DNA of 28,305 nucleotides from the NCBI GenBank assembly GCA_023387375.1, contig JAEWIE010000026.1, forward strand, positions 1-28,305, in the 5' to 3' direction. This document shows positions 7,071 through 15,301 of the stretch, one piece after another (the first letter of the stretch is position 1; every line of letters begins with the position of its first letter). Made by a program: the position numbers and the translations under genes. The stretch comes from Bacteroidota bacterium (GTDB lineage: Bacteria > Bacteroidota > Bacteroidia > Flavobacteriales > Weeksellaceae). Under the pieces are notes generated by a model. The model was not told the DNA's origin and did no database searches. It saw nothing but the letters and a program-made list of their open reading frames with translations.

Positions 7071-8297
7071 ATGAAAGAAAACGCATACATTGTGGAAGGA
7101 ACACGATCCGCCATTGGAAGTTTTAGAGGAACTCTTTCAGGCATGAGAACGGATGACTTATTAGCCGAGGTTTTAAAAGGACTTATAAAAAAATCCCCGA
7201 ATTTACCCCTCGATAAAATTGACGATGTTATTATTGGTTGCGCCAACCAAGCGGGTGAGGACAATCGAAACATTGCAAGAATGTCTCTTTTGCTAGCGGG
7301 GCTACCCGTAAGTGTTCCAGGGGAAACAGTCAATCGCTTATGCGCCTCTGGAATGAGCGCAATTGTACAAGCCTCTCGAGCTATTAAATCAGGCGAAGGA
7401 GATCTGTTCATCGCAGGAGGCGTGGAGGGGATGACCCGCGGTCCTTATGTGATTTCCAAATCCGCTGCTCCTTTTGGCAGCGATCAAAAAATCTATGATA
7501 GTAGTTTTGGATGGCGTTTTGTAAACCCTAAAATGAAAGATCTTTATGGCACGGATGCTATGGGAAACACCGCTGAAAACCTAGCTCAAAAATATCAGAT
7601 TACAAGAGAAGAACAAGATCGCTTTGCGCTTCTCTCCCAGCAGAAAGCCAAGGCGGCCATGGATAACGGAAGGCTAAGTGAGGAGATTACACCCATCGAA
7701 ATTCCACAACGAAAAGCAGATCCCATCCGCTTCGATCAAGATGAATTTATAAAGCCGAATTCTTCGATGGAAGGCCTCTCCAAACTAAGAGCAGCCTTTC
7801 TTAAAGAGAATGGGACGGTCACAGCAGGAAATTCCTCTGGACTAAACGATGGCGCTGCAGCTGTGCTTATTGCCTCTGAAAGTGCGGTAAAAGAATATAA
7901 TCTTGCTCCCATGGCAAGAATCGTTACTTCTGGAGTCACAGGAACAGAACCGAGAATCATGGGAATTGGACCTGTGGAAGCCTCTAAATTAGCCTTAAAA
8001 CGAGCGGGGCTTACCCTAGAGGACATGGACATCATAGAGTTAAACGAAGCCTTTGCCGCGCAAAGCATTGCTTGTTTAAAAGAACTCGGATTAGAACCAA
8101 ATGATCCAAGAGTGAATCCAAATGGAGGTGCCATTGCGCTTGGTCATCCGCTAGGTATGAGCGGAACTCGAATCACGTATTCAGCCGCATTAGAGCTATT
8201 AAAAACTGGAAAGCGCTATGCCCTTGCTACCATGTGTATTGGAGTCGGACAAGGCTATGCCGTCATTCTAGAGAACTCTTCCTACAGTGAGTCATAA
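7071..8297 (+). CDS. Thiolase, acetyl-CoA C-acyltransferase (PcaF/PaaJ-like)
   Basis: This 408-residue thiolase cleaves 3-oxoacyl-CoA with CoA. All catalytic parts are present: nucleophile Cys91 in NRLCASG, the NEAF motif (325-328), His359 in GHPLG and Cys389 in MCIGVGQG. The stretches GCANQAGEDNRN (56-67), LFIAGGVEGMTRGP and FGWRFVNP closely resemble the 3-oxoadipyl-CoA thiolase branch (PcaF/PaaJ). No other phenylacetate or beta-ketoadipate genes are nearby, so it could equally be a general acetyl-CoA acyltransferase of fatty-acid breakdown. It follows the FUSC-like gene by 36 bases and ends before a strong terminator. Confidence 0.92.
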   Translation: MKENAYIVEGTRSAIGSFRGTLSGMRTDDLLAEVLKGLIKKSPNLPLDKIDDVIIGCANQAGEDNRNIARMSLLLAGLPVSVPGETVNRLCASGMSAIVQASRAIKSGEGDLFIAGGVEGMTRGPYVISKSAAPFGSDQKIYDSSFGWRFVNPKMKDLYGTDAMGNTAENLAQKYQITREEQDRFALLSQQKAKAAMDNGRLSEEITPIEIPQRKADPIRFDQDEFIKPNSSMEGLSKLRAAFLKENGTVTAGNSSGLNDGAAAVLIASESAVKEYNLAPMARIVTSGVTGTEPRIMGIGPVEASKLALKRAGLTLEDMDIIELNEAFAAQSIACLKELGLEPNDPRVNPNGGAIALGHPLGMSGTRITYSAALELLKTGKRYALATMCIGVGQGYAVILENSSYSES

Positions 8298-8335
8298 ATT
8301 TAGTACGCCCAAAGGTTAGAAATAATCTAAATGTA

Positions 8336-8366
8336 AAAAGCCGCTTCTTATTGGGAAACGGCTTTT
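8336..8366. terminator. Bidirectional terminator between the thiolase and DUF5686 genes
   Basis: AAAAGCCG (8336-8343) pairs with CGGCTTTT (8359-8366). A run of six T follows shortly on the plus strand and five T on the minus strand. It sits between two convergent genes. Confidence 0.8.
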
Positions 8367-8393
8367 CATTTTTTCGTAATCGTAGGCAATGTT

Positions 8394-10808
8394 TTAAAAT
8401 CCTAATAATTTTAATTTTAACTGAACAGCGAAATTGCCTTTGAATCCTGGTGTGTGGTAATGCCCCACTCGATAAAAGAACCCTAAATTAAAATGGGAAC
8501 TCAAAAAATTATTCCACTCAAGTCCTACTTCTTGGTAAAGTTTATTTAAAGGCTGGAAGTTTAGCTCATGGTTTTGTGGAGAACTCATGTCGCCAATAAT
8601 CCCTTTGTAAAGAACATCTATACTTGAGGAATTGTGACCAATGCTCTTAAAGTACCAGGGTAGTCGATGAGTCAAATAATAACCCACAAAACGATCGTTG
8701 TAATACTGACCTCCAGGCATCGTAGCGAATCCAAGGTAGGAAGTAAGCGTAAAACTGGTCTTAAGCTTCTCACCCGAAAGTCCATTCATCTGGAACTGAT
8801 TCCAAATGGGCGCATCTCCAAAGACTTTTCCCATATAGGCTCGCGTCCCAGTCACTCCCCATGGATTTTTGAATTGATGAGTAAATAGTAACTCAATTTT
8901 TTTAAATTCCGTCTCTCCCCCAAGAATGGAAAGCCCCTGCTTATAATGCAAATAAATTTCAGGAAAACCGCTGTGGTATGTGAATTTCCCACCCGGTGTC
9001 ATCATAGATTTAGATCCTGGTGCATACTTTAAAGTGGCTTGAAAACCAAATTCATCAAATGCATCGCCTAACGTTTTAAAATTATAGGGGAAAAGTGCTT
9101 CGTTGCGTTCTCGCTCCACTCCTAATTTCATCGTGAGATTAGGACGCAAATCATATTCCCAACTAAGCTTTGCGCCCCTAGTTGAAAAGTATTTTTTATT
9201 GCTTATGTTCACACCTGAATTCATGAGTTTCATCTTGAAACTCCAAAGTTCTTCGTTGAAAAGGCCACTGGCTTTTACATCCGAATAGTATTCTGTTCTT
9301 AATTTTGAATGCCGCGAAAGACTCGTGAGATAATCAACCGCAAAACCATATTTCCATTTTTGATCCCTAAATCCATATCCGATATAGGCCTCTGGAGACC
9401 AATGCGGACTAAAGTGCTCGTTTAATTTTGCACCCACACCAAGTCTAAGTCCTTCGTACTTGGAATAAAGTGCGAAATGCTCCGCGAGGAGATCTACTTT
9501 TCCGAGTCGCAATTTTCCACTAGTGAGCGTTGAAATAAACCCCGCAGCTCGATTCCAATTGTGTTTCTGGCCTATGCTATCGATCTTGACGTAGGTTTGA
9601 GCTTCTCGTGAACTTAAGGGGTTGGCGCGGTACTCTGGGAGAAGTGTTCCGTCTGAATTCTTTACTTCAAACTCATACCCCTTAAAATCTTGCTTTTCAA
9701 ATTGCGCATTAGGCTGCCAATCAAAATAAGTAGCGTTAAAAAATGCGTAGTATCCAAATTTAGGTGAATTCTGCAAAGAATCAGAATCCTTGGCCAAATC
9801 GAGTTCGCCTATCTTAATCTCCACATCTTCTTTGTTTGGAAACCATTTGCCCTGAAGGAGTTTCCAAGAACTCACAAGAGTCCGTTTCGATTGGGAGCGG
9901 CTTTCTCTTTCTATTTGCCTTACACCATAACTTTGCGCATCAATAAGAATTCTTCCATTGTACTTTGGCGAGCTGGTCACCTTGCTTTTTCGAATTTCTC
10001 GAAAGCTAATTTCATACGTCTCACGTCCCTGATAAAAAAGGGTATCGGTCAAAAAGAATCGATACAGATTTCTGTTTTTACCCTGCAGTACTTTGGGCAT
10101 TAAAGAACGATCACTTCGGATCGCCAAGAGACGGTATAAAGGTTCACTAAAACCTGAAATCCGATTGTCTAGCACTAGTGTTTTCTCGCCAAGTGTTTTG
10201 GAATGACGATATTCTAAGACTCTTTCCCACAAGAAGCCTTTGCTATCTCTTGCAATCTGCTGCATTTCTTCGACCGTCCATGGCGATTTCTTTTCTTTGC
10301 CTTTTGCTTTAAGCTCTGCTTCTAAGGAAATCGTATCTCGCTTTGCACTAAGTTCCTTCTGATATAATAAAAGAGAATCCTTGTCGAAATCAAGCGATAT
10401 TTTCTCATAAGAGCGGTAACGAAACATATCTAAACTATAGGGAGAATTTTGCTTGTAATGTTCTCGAACTTTGTTAAGTAATTCAAGAGCTTTGGGATCA
10501 CTCTGATCTTTAATGATCACACTTTCAATTTTGGCTTCTTTCAGAGGATCTAGCGAAAGTTCACTTTGCATTTGCTCTTCTACCTTTAGCACTTGATCCT
10601 CATAGCCCTCAATTTGCACACGAATTTCAGAACAAGAAGTTTGAAATTCAAGTCCATGAATAGTCGCTTGGGTTTCTAATTTTTTCCCTTCACACCAAAG
10701 ACTTACTTTTGATAAATCGATGTGAAGCTCCTTTGCAAAGTGCAATTGAGATTGAGAGAAAGCCCATGAACTTACGAGTAGGCTAAAGATGAAATAAATT
10801 CGACTCAT
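8394..10808 (-). CDS. DUF5686 family outer-membrane protein
   Basis: The 804-residue protein starts with a signal peptide (MSRIYFIFSL..., ending AFS before Gln). A short carboxypeptidase-regulatory-like beta domain follows (about residues 20-90), and then the DUF5686 core. The core contains the helix ALELLNKVREHYKQNSPYSL, the FSEPLYRLLAIRSD segment and the RILIDAQSYGVRQIERE hairpin. The C-terminal half is rich in alternating aromatic strands and ends in QLKLKLLGF, as expected for an outer-membrane barrel. The family is specific to Bacteroidota and of unknown function. I moved the start to ATG 10808, because the upstream open stretch (to 10862) would place 18 polar residues before the signal peptide. 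Confidence 0.88.
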   Translation of the reverse strand: MSRIYFIFSLLVSSWAFSQSQLHFAKELHIDLSKVSLWCEGKKLETQATIHGLEFQTSCSEIRVQIEGYEDQVLKVEEQMQSELSLDPLKEAKIESVIIKDQSDPKALELLNKVREHYKQNSPYSLDMFRYRSYEKISLDFDKDSLLLYQKELSAKRDTISLEAELKAKGKEKKSPWTVEEMQQIARDSKGFLWERVLEYRHSKTLGEKTLVLDNRISGFSEPLYRLLAIRSDRSLMPKVLQGKNRNLYRFFLTDTLFYQGRETYEISFREIRKSKVTSSPKYNGRILIDAQSYGVRQIERESRSQSKRTLVSSWKLLQGKWFPNKEDVEIKIGELDLAKDSDSLQNSPKFGYYAFFNATYFDWQPNAQFEKQDFKGYEFEVKNSDGTLLPEYRANPLSSREAQTYVKIDSIGQKHNWNRAAGFISTLTSGKLRLGKVDLLAEHFALYSKYEGLRLGVGAKLNEHFSPHWSPEAYIGYGFRDQKWKYGFAVDYLTSLSRHSKLRTEYYSDVKASGLFNEELWSFKMKLMNSGVNISNKKYFSTRGAKLSWEYDLRPNLTMKLGVERERNEALFPYNFKTLGDAFDEFGFQATLKYAPGSKSMMTPGGKFTYHSGFPEIYLHYKQGLSILGGETEFKKIELLFTHQFKNPWGVTGTRAYMGKVFGDAPIWNQFQMNGLSGEKLKTSFTLTSYLGFATMPGGQYYNDRFVGYYLTHRLPWYFKSIGHNSSSIDVLYKGIIGDMSSPQNHELNFQPLNKLYQEVGLEWNNFLSSHFNLGFFYRVGHYHTPGFKGNFAVQLKLKLLGF

Positions 10809-10873
10809 CGCTTGCGTATTTGAGAAGTTTGAAAGTAAACAATTTCTTAATATACCATGCACTCAATAGAAAA

Positions 10874-10914
10874 AAAAGAAGAAAAAAACTTTGACGCTGC
10901 TTTTTTCTTCTTTT
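10874..10914 (-). terminator. Probable alaS terminator, 14-bp perfect AT-rich stem
   Basis: AAAAGAAGAAAAAA (10874-10887) pairs perfectly with TTTTTTCTTCTTTT (10901-10914) around a 13-base loop. On the minus strand it is followed by further T, just after the alaS stop at 10938. The stem is AT-only but for two G-C pairs. Confidence 0.6.
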
Positions 10915-10937
10915 ATATTAATTTCATGTATTGGAAA

Positions 10938-13595
10938 TTAAAGGCTCAAAGCTTTTTGATAAGCATTTTCAATACCCTCAAGGTTCTTTCCTCCTGCCGT
11001 GGCAAACCCTACATTTCCACCTCCGCCACCTTGAATTTCTTTGGCAAGTTCTTTCACGATTTGTCCTGCGTTGAACTTATCTTCTAAATCGGAAGAAACC
11101 CCCACTGTAATGAGCGGTTTATTTCCATAGTCAGAAATAATTACGGTTAAAGACTGAGGGACTTGTTTTTTCAATTCAAAAACCAAATCTTTAATGCTAG
11201 AGGCATCCATTGAGGTTTTTTTCACGAGCAAATTCCTTCCCTCTTTTTGCTCATACTGATTTTTCCATTCTGCTATTTGGGCGACTGCTTGGTTTTTCTT
11301 ACTTAGTTCTAACTCCGCTTTTAGCTGATGGTTCTCCTCCAATAACTTTTCAATGGATTTGCGAATGTCTTTTGATTTTAAAAGACTTCCTATCGAGGTA
11401 AGAGTGGATTCTAAGTCTTTGTAATATTTCATTGCCGCTTCGCCTGTGATGGCTTCAATCCTGCGGATTCCAGACGCAGTGGAACTTTCTGATACAATTT
11501 TAAAAAGTCCAATTTCCCCCGTGGAACGAACGTGAGTCCCTCCACAGAGTTCTTTTGAACTATCAAACTGAATCATGCGAACCTGATCACCATACTTTTC
11601 TCCAAATAAGGCCATTGCACCTTTTTCGATGGCCTCTGCCATAGGAATATTTCTATATTCCTGAAGCGAAATATTCTGTTGAATTTTGCGTTTTACTTTC
11701 GCCTCAACCTCTTGCAATTCTTCCTCAGAAAGCTTCGCGAAATGGGAAAAATCGAATCGTAGATACTCTGGGCCCACGAACGAACCTTTTTGTTCGACGT
11801 GCGTACCAAGTACCTCGCGAAGCGCTTCATGCAATAAATGTGTTGCGGAGTGATTTGCTTCCGTACTTTTCCTTCTTGGCCCTTCTACTCTTGCATAAAA
11901 GACAGCTCCTACATCCTTTGGAAGCTCACGGATTAAAGAAACAATCAAATTGTTTTCCTTTTTGGTATCTAATACTTCGATCACTTCGGGGTTGTTCTCC
12001 ACATTGTATAACTCTGGAGCCGAGAGATCAAAGTGTGCGGCGTAGCTCGGAATTAAGATTCCATGGTCCCCTACTTGGCCCCCACCTTCCGGATAGAAAG
12101 GACTTTGGTCTAAAACAATTTGGAAGAACTCGCCGTCTTTGTTTTCAATCTTACGGTAACGTGTAATGTAGCACTTTGTTTCAAGTACATCATACCCTAC
12201 AAATTTCTCACTCTTTTCCTCTAAAACCACCCAGTCATAGACTTTCCCTGCGGAGTCCTTTTTACTTCTTTGCTTCTGTTTCTGCATCTCTACATTGAAC
12301 CCTTCTTCGTCCACTGACAAATGACGTTCTTGCGCAATGATGCGAGAAAGATCGACAGGGAATCCGTAAGTATCGTAAAGTTCAAATACGCGGTCTCCAG
12401 GAAGCGTCGTTTCTCCGTTGGCGATGGTTTCTTTGATTGTATGGTCAAGACGAAGAAGCCCCGTTTCAATGGTTTTCAAAAAAGAAACTTCTTCTTCTTT
12501 GATGACCTCTGTGATTAGCTTTTTCTCTTTTCGAAGCTCTTTGAAATAATCTCCCATTTGACTATCTAAAACCTCAACAAGCTCATACAAAAAAGGGTGT
12601 TTCAGTCCTAAGAATCGATAAGAATAGGAAATGGCTCGTCTCAAAATACGACGAATCACATACCCCGCGCCTCCATTAGAAGGCAACTGTCCATCCGCGA
12701 TGGCAAATGCAACCGCACGTATATGGTCGACAACCACGCGAATCGCGATGTCCTTAGAATTTTCTAATATTCCAGTGTAGGTTTCTCCTGACAATGATTC
12801 TACTTTCTGAATTAGAGGAGTAAAAACATCGGTATCATAATTAGAAGCCTTTTTTTGAAGTGCCATGCAAAGCCTTTCGAATCCCATTCCTGTATCGACA
12901 TGTCGATTCGGTAACCTCTCAAGGTTTCCATCTGCTTTGCGGTTGAATTCCATGAAGACCAAATTCCAGATCTCAACCACTTGAGGGTGATCTTGATTCA
13001 CGAGCTCAAAGCCTTTTACTCTTTGTTTTTCCTCTTCGCTACGTAAATCCACATGAATTTCGGAGCAAGGACCACAAGGACCACTTTCTCCCATTTCCCA
13101 GAAATTGTCTTTTTTATTTCCTTCTACAATGCGATCTGCTGAAACGTGATTTAGCCATAAATTGTACGCCTCTTGATCACGCTGCAAATTTTCTTTCAAA
13201 TCTCCCTGGAAAACACTGACATACAGATCTTCTTTTGGGATTTTATAAACCTCTGTTAGAAGTTCCCATGCCCAGTCTATGGCTTGCTTTTTAAAGTAAT
13301 CTCCAAAAGACCAATTTCCAAGCATCTCAAACATGGTGTGATGGTAGGTATCACGTCCTACATCGTCCAAATCATTGTGCTTTCCAGAAACTCTCAAACA
13401 TTTTTGCGTATCCGCAATCCTAGGGGCTTTTGGTGTTTTATAACCTAGAAAATAATCTTTGAACTGCGTCATTCCAGAATTGGAAAACATAAGTGTAGGA
13501 TCGTCTTTTAAGACAATGGGAGCCGAGGGTACAATTAGGTGTTCTTTGCTTTTAAAAAACTCTAAAAATTGCGTACGTATCTTTTGTGAGGTCAT
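10938..13595 (-). CDS. alaS: Alanine--tRNA ligase
   Basis: AlaS charges tRNA-Ala and edits mischarged Ser/Gly. The 885-residue length is standard for the full bacterial enzyme. It opens with the class II core (RTQFLEFFKSKEH..., then LMFSNSGMTQFKDYFLG and a DDVGRDTYHHTMFEMLGNW block). The editing domain shows HSATH near residue 580 and CGGTH near residue 683, the two zinc-binding pairs. The C-terminal domain ends with GGGGGNVGFATAGG, the glycine-rich C-Ala motif. The ATG at 13595 agrees with the conserved start of the family. A promoter element lies 53-60 bases upstream. The gene is divergent from the AAA+ gene. Confidence 0.98.
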   Translation of the reverse strand: MTSQKIRTQFLEFFKSKEHLIVPSAPIVLKDDPTLMFSNSGMTQFKDYFLGYKTPKAPRIADTQKCLRVSGKHNDLDDVGRDTYHHTMFEMLGNWSFGDYFKKQAIDWAWELLTEVYKIPKEDLYVSVFQGDLKENLQRDQEAYNLWLNHVSADRIVEGNKKDNFWEMGESGPCGPCSEIHVDLRSEEEKQRVKGFELVNQDHPQVVEIWNLVFMEFNRKADGNLERLPNRHVDTGMGFERLCMALQKKASNYDTDVFTPLIQKVESLSGETYTGILENSKDIAIRVVVDHIRAVAFAIADGQLPSNGGAGYVIRRILRRAISYSYRFLGLKHPFLYELVEVLDSQMGDYFKELRKEKKLITEVIKEEEVSFLKTIETGLLRLDHTIKETIANGETTLPGDRVFELYDTYGFPVDLSRIIAQERHLSVDEEGFNVEMQKQKQRSKKDSAGKVYDWVVLEEKSEKFVGYDVLETKCYITRYRKIENKDGEFFQIVLDQSPFYPEGGGQVGDHGILIPSYAAHFDLSAPELYNVENNPEVIEVLDTKKENNLIVSLIRELPKDVGAVFYARVEGPRRKSTEANHSATHLLHEALREVLGTHVEQKGSFVGPEYLRFDFSHFAKLSEEELQEVEAKVKRKIQQNISLQEYRNIPMAEAIEKGAMALFGEKYGDQVRMIQFDSSKELCGGTHVRSTGEIGLFKIVSESSTASGIRRIEAITGEAAMKYYKDLESTLTSIGSLLKSKDIRKSIEKLLEENHQLKAELELSKKNQAVAQIAEWKNQYEQKEGRNLLVKKTSMDASSIKDLVFELKKQVPQSLTVIISDYGNKPLITVGVSSDLEDKFNAGQIVKELAKEIQGGGGGNVGFATAGGKNLEGIENAYQKALSL

Positions 13596-13647
13596 TTCGA
13601 ATTGATTTATTTTTTTGCAAATTCACTTCCTGATTCTTGCAAGTTGG

Positions 13648-13655
13648 CAAATTTA
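13648..13655 (-). promoter_or_regulatory. alaS: -7 promoter element of alaS
   Basis: The minus strand reads TAAATTTG, an exact TAnnTTTG element, giving a leader of about 45 bases. A TTTG lies only 11 bases further upstream, too close for a standard -33 box. Confidence 0.45.
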
Positions 13656-13782
13656 AGGAATTTGTACAAATGTTGTGCTAAGGCCTAAGATTGAGGGGCA
13701 CATTTTTTGTGCTTTCGTTCTCAAGCCTAAAAAACGAGTTTGAGCTTGTGCTTTAGTCTTAAAATTTAATTATATTTAACAA

Positions 13783-15156
13783 ATGAAAATTACAGATTTA
13801 GCACTGGAACTTGGCGTCTCTACCTATAGCATTAAACAATTCATTGACGATTTCGATTTGGATTTACAAGAATGTCTATATCCTAATTTAGAAGTGAAAG
13901 ATGATTTCATAAAATTTGCGAGAGAAAATAAAGCCTTTTTGATTCGATATGAAAAGGACTTAGTGGAAGAAAAAACCTCTAAACAAATCGCAAAGCAAAT
14001 TAACCAACCTCTTGATCAGGTGGAAACCATTATCAAGAAACAAAAGCCAAATCTATTTGAAAACGGTCTTTATAAATCCTCCGTCTCAAGCTACGGAATT
14101 GACCAAGCATTGGGTGGTGATTACCAATTTGTGTACGATTATTTCGGAAAGAAAACACCCCTTGCACAGCGCGATTTTATAGGGTATCGCGATTTGTATT
14201 TTCACATTACAGAAATGCTTCATCCCTTTATCGATCAGAAGCAAGCAAAAGATTGGGGAATATACAAACCCGCTGGAATCATCCTTTATGGCCCAAAGGG
14301 TAGTGGAAAAATTTTTTGGGCACGAAAAATGGCAGAAATCATTGGCTATGAATTTAAAGCGGTAAAAAACGCTTATTTAGGAACCTCTTTTATTAATGGT
14401 GAGAAGACCGATTTTACCGATTTTTTAACCACAATGATGAAGGAATCCAAGACGCTACTTTTTATGGAAAACTTTGACGAAGTGGCTAGGGAACGCTCGA
14501 ATGAGCATGACCAGCCTTCTCATATGGAAGAAATAAAAGACATCATTCTGCATTCCATTCACAAGTTTGTAAATGAAGACCTGCTTATGGTGGTCGCCGC
14601 AGATTCACTCACTGGAATGGACAGCGAGGTCTTTGCCCCGGGACGATTTGATGTACGAATTCCTGTGTTCCCTCCGAACCGAGATGAACGCTCTCAAATG
14701 ATTATGCGTTATCTAACTATCAACCTTGAGAAGGAGGCTCTTCTACTCCAAATACTTAAGTATAACAAAGCAGATCAGAAACCTTTCTGGACTCCTTGGG
14801 CGGAAATGATGAAACTATTTAGCAATACGATGGTGATCGATTTCACGCAAAGTGTTAAAAAACGATTGCGCATCCAGTATTTAAAACTTAAAACTCCTCA
14901 TTTTAAAATTGAAGAAAAACTGCTTCAGCATAGTCTAGCGGAGGCCACTGGTAAACTTACCGAGGAATACTTAAACTCAGTTCAAGATTTCATTTATGAA
15001 GTGAGCCTAAGAGATTACGATGTCTTTTCACGCCGAATCGAATCCCTTAAAGTAGAATTAAACTCCTACAAAGTACAAGAACTCCCACGTCGTCAAATTG
15101 GATTCTCGCATAACGAACCTCTCGACCCTAAACAGGATATTAACCTTGCAGAATAA
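13783..15156 (+). CDS. AAA+ family protein with IF-2-N-like start and degenerate ATPase motifs
   Basis: The 457-residue protein has three parts. Residues 1-55 start MKITDLALELGVSTYSIKQF and look like the IF-2 N-terminal helical domain or a related helix-turn-helix. Residues 56-155 form a helical linker. Residues 160-300 are an AAA+ core of the FtsH/classic AAA type. Walker A is GPKGSGK (170-176), followed by Ile177 instead of Thr/Ser. The Walker B site, FIDEID in FtsH, reads FMENFDE here, so Asp-Glu is Glu229-Asn230. The sensor-1 region AATN is replaced by AADS (272-275). RPGRFDR becomes APGRFDV, leaving one arginine finger (Arg288). A helical lid and charged tail follow. No protease domain is present. 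It probably binds nucleotide but hydrolyses it poorly, if at all. It is divergent from alaS and co-directional with prfB. Its function is unknown. Confidence 0.85.
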   Translation: MKITDLALELGVSTYSIKQFIDDFDLDLQECLYPNLEVKDDFIKFARENKAFLIRYEKDLVEEKTSKQIAKQINQPLDQVETIIKKQKPNLFENGLYKSSVSSYGIDQALGGDYQFVYDYFGKKTPLAQRDFIGYRDLYFHITEMLHPFIDQKQAKDWGIYKPAGIILYGPKGSGKIFWARKMAEIIGYEFKAVKNAYLGTSFINGEKTDFTDFLTTMMKESKTLLFMENFDEVARERSNEHDQPSHMEEIKDIILHSIHKFVNEDLLMVVAADSLTGMDSEVFAPGRFDVRIPVFPPNRDERSQMIMRYLTINLEKEALLLQILKYNKADQKPFWTPWAEMMKLFSNTMVIDFTQSVKKRLRIQYLKLKTPHFKIEEKLLQHSLAEATGKLTEEYLNSVQDFIYEVSLRDYDVFSRRIESLKVELNSYKVQELPRRQIGFSHNEPLDPKQDINLAE

Positions 15157-15219
15157 AACCATTTAAAAACGGCCTCTTATAATAGGCAGGTCTTGGTAAG
15201 GATCTATTTCGATCTGGGA

Positions 15220-15227
15220 TACTTTTG
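15220..15227 (+). promoter_or_regulatory. Possible distal -7 promoter element upstream of prfB
   Basis: TACTTTTG matches TAnnTTTG exactly. Transcription from it would include the paired hairpins at 15233-15258 in a leader of about 68 bases. It may be a second prfB promoter or chance. Confidence 0.35.
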
Positions 15228-15232
15228 TGCTA

Positions 15233-15258
15233 CCCCCAAGGGGGAAATAGAATTTCCC
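15233..15258 (+). promoter_or_regulatory. Two mutually exclusive hairpins before prfB; the second terminator-like
   Basis: CCCCC (15233-15237) can pair with GGGGG (15240-15244). GGGAAAT (15242-15248) can pair perfectly with ATTTCCC (15252-15258), with loop AGA and TTTTC just after. The G run is shared, so only one can form. It is either the terminator of the AAA+ gene or an attenuator of a longer prfB transcript. Confidence 0.4.
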
Positions 15259-15279
15259 TTTTCTAAAAAGTCAAAGTCT

Positions 15280-15287
15280 TATCTTTG
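15280..15287 (+). promoter_or_regulatory. prfB: Proximal -7 promoter element of prfB
   Basis: TATCTTTG is an exact match, 14 bases before the GTG start. It predicts an almost leaderless mRNA with about 8 untranslated bases. Confidence 0.55.
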
Positions 15288-15301
15288 CAAAAATCAAAAC
15301 T

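Noticed and set aside
10857..11087. Plus-strand ORF of 76 codons over the alaS end
   Set aside because: It begins in the A-rich arm of the alaS terminator and runs antisense to alaS coding sequence.
15162..15190. Near-palindrome GCCTCTTA/TAATAGGC after the AAA+ gene
   Set aside because: Seven of eight bases pair but with almost no loop and no T tract, so neither a terminator nor a known operator can be supported.
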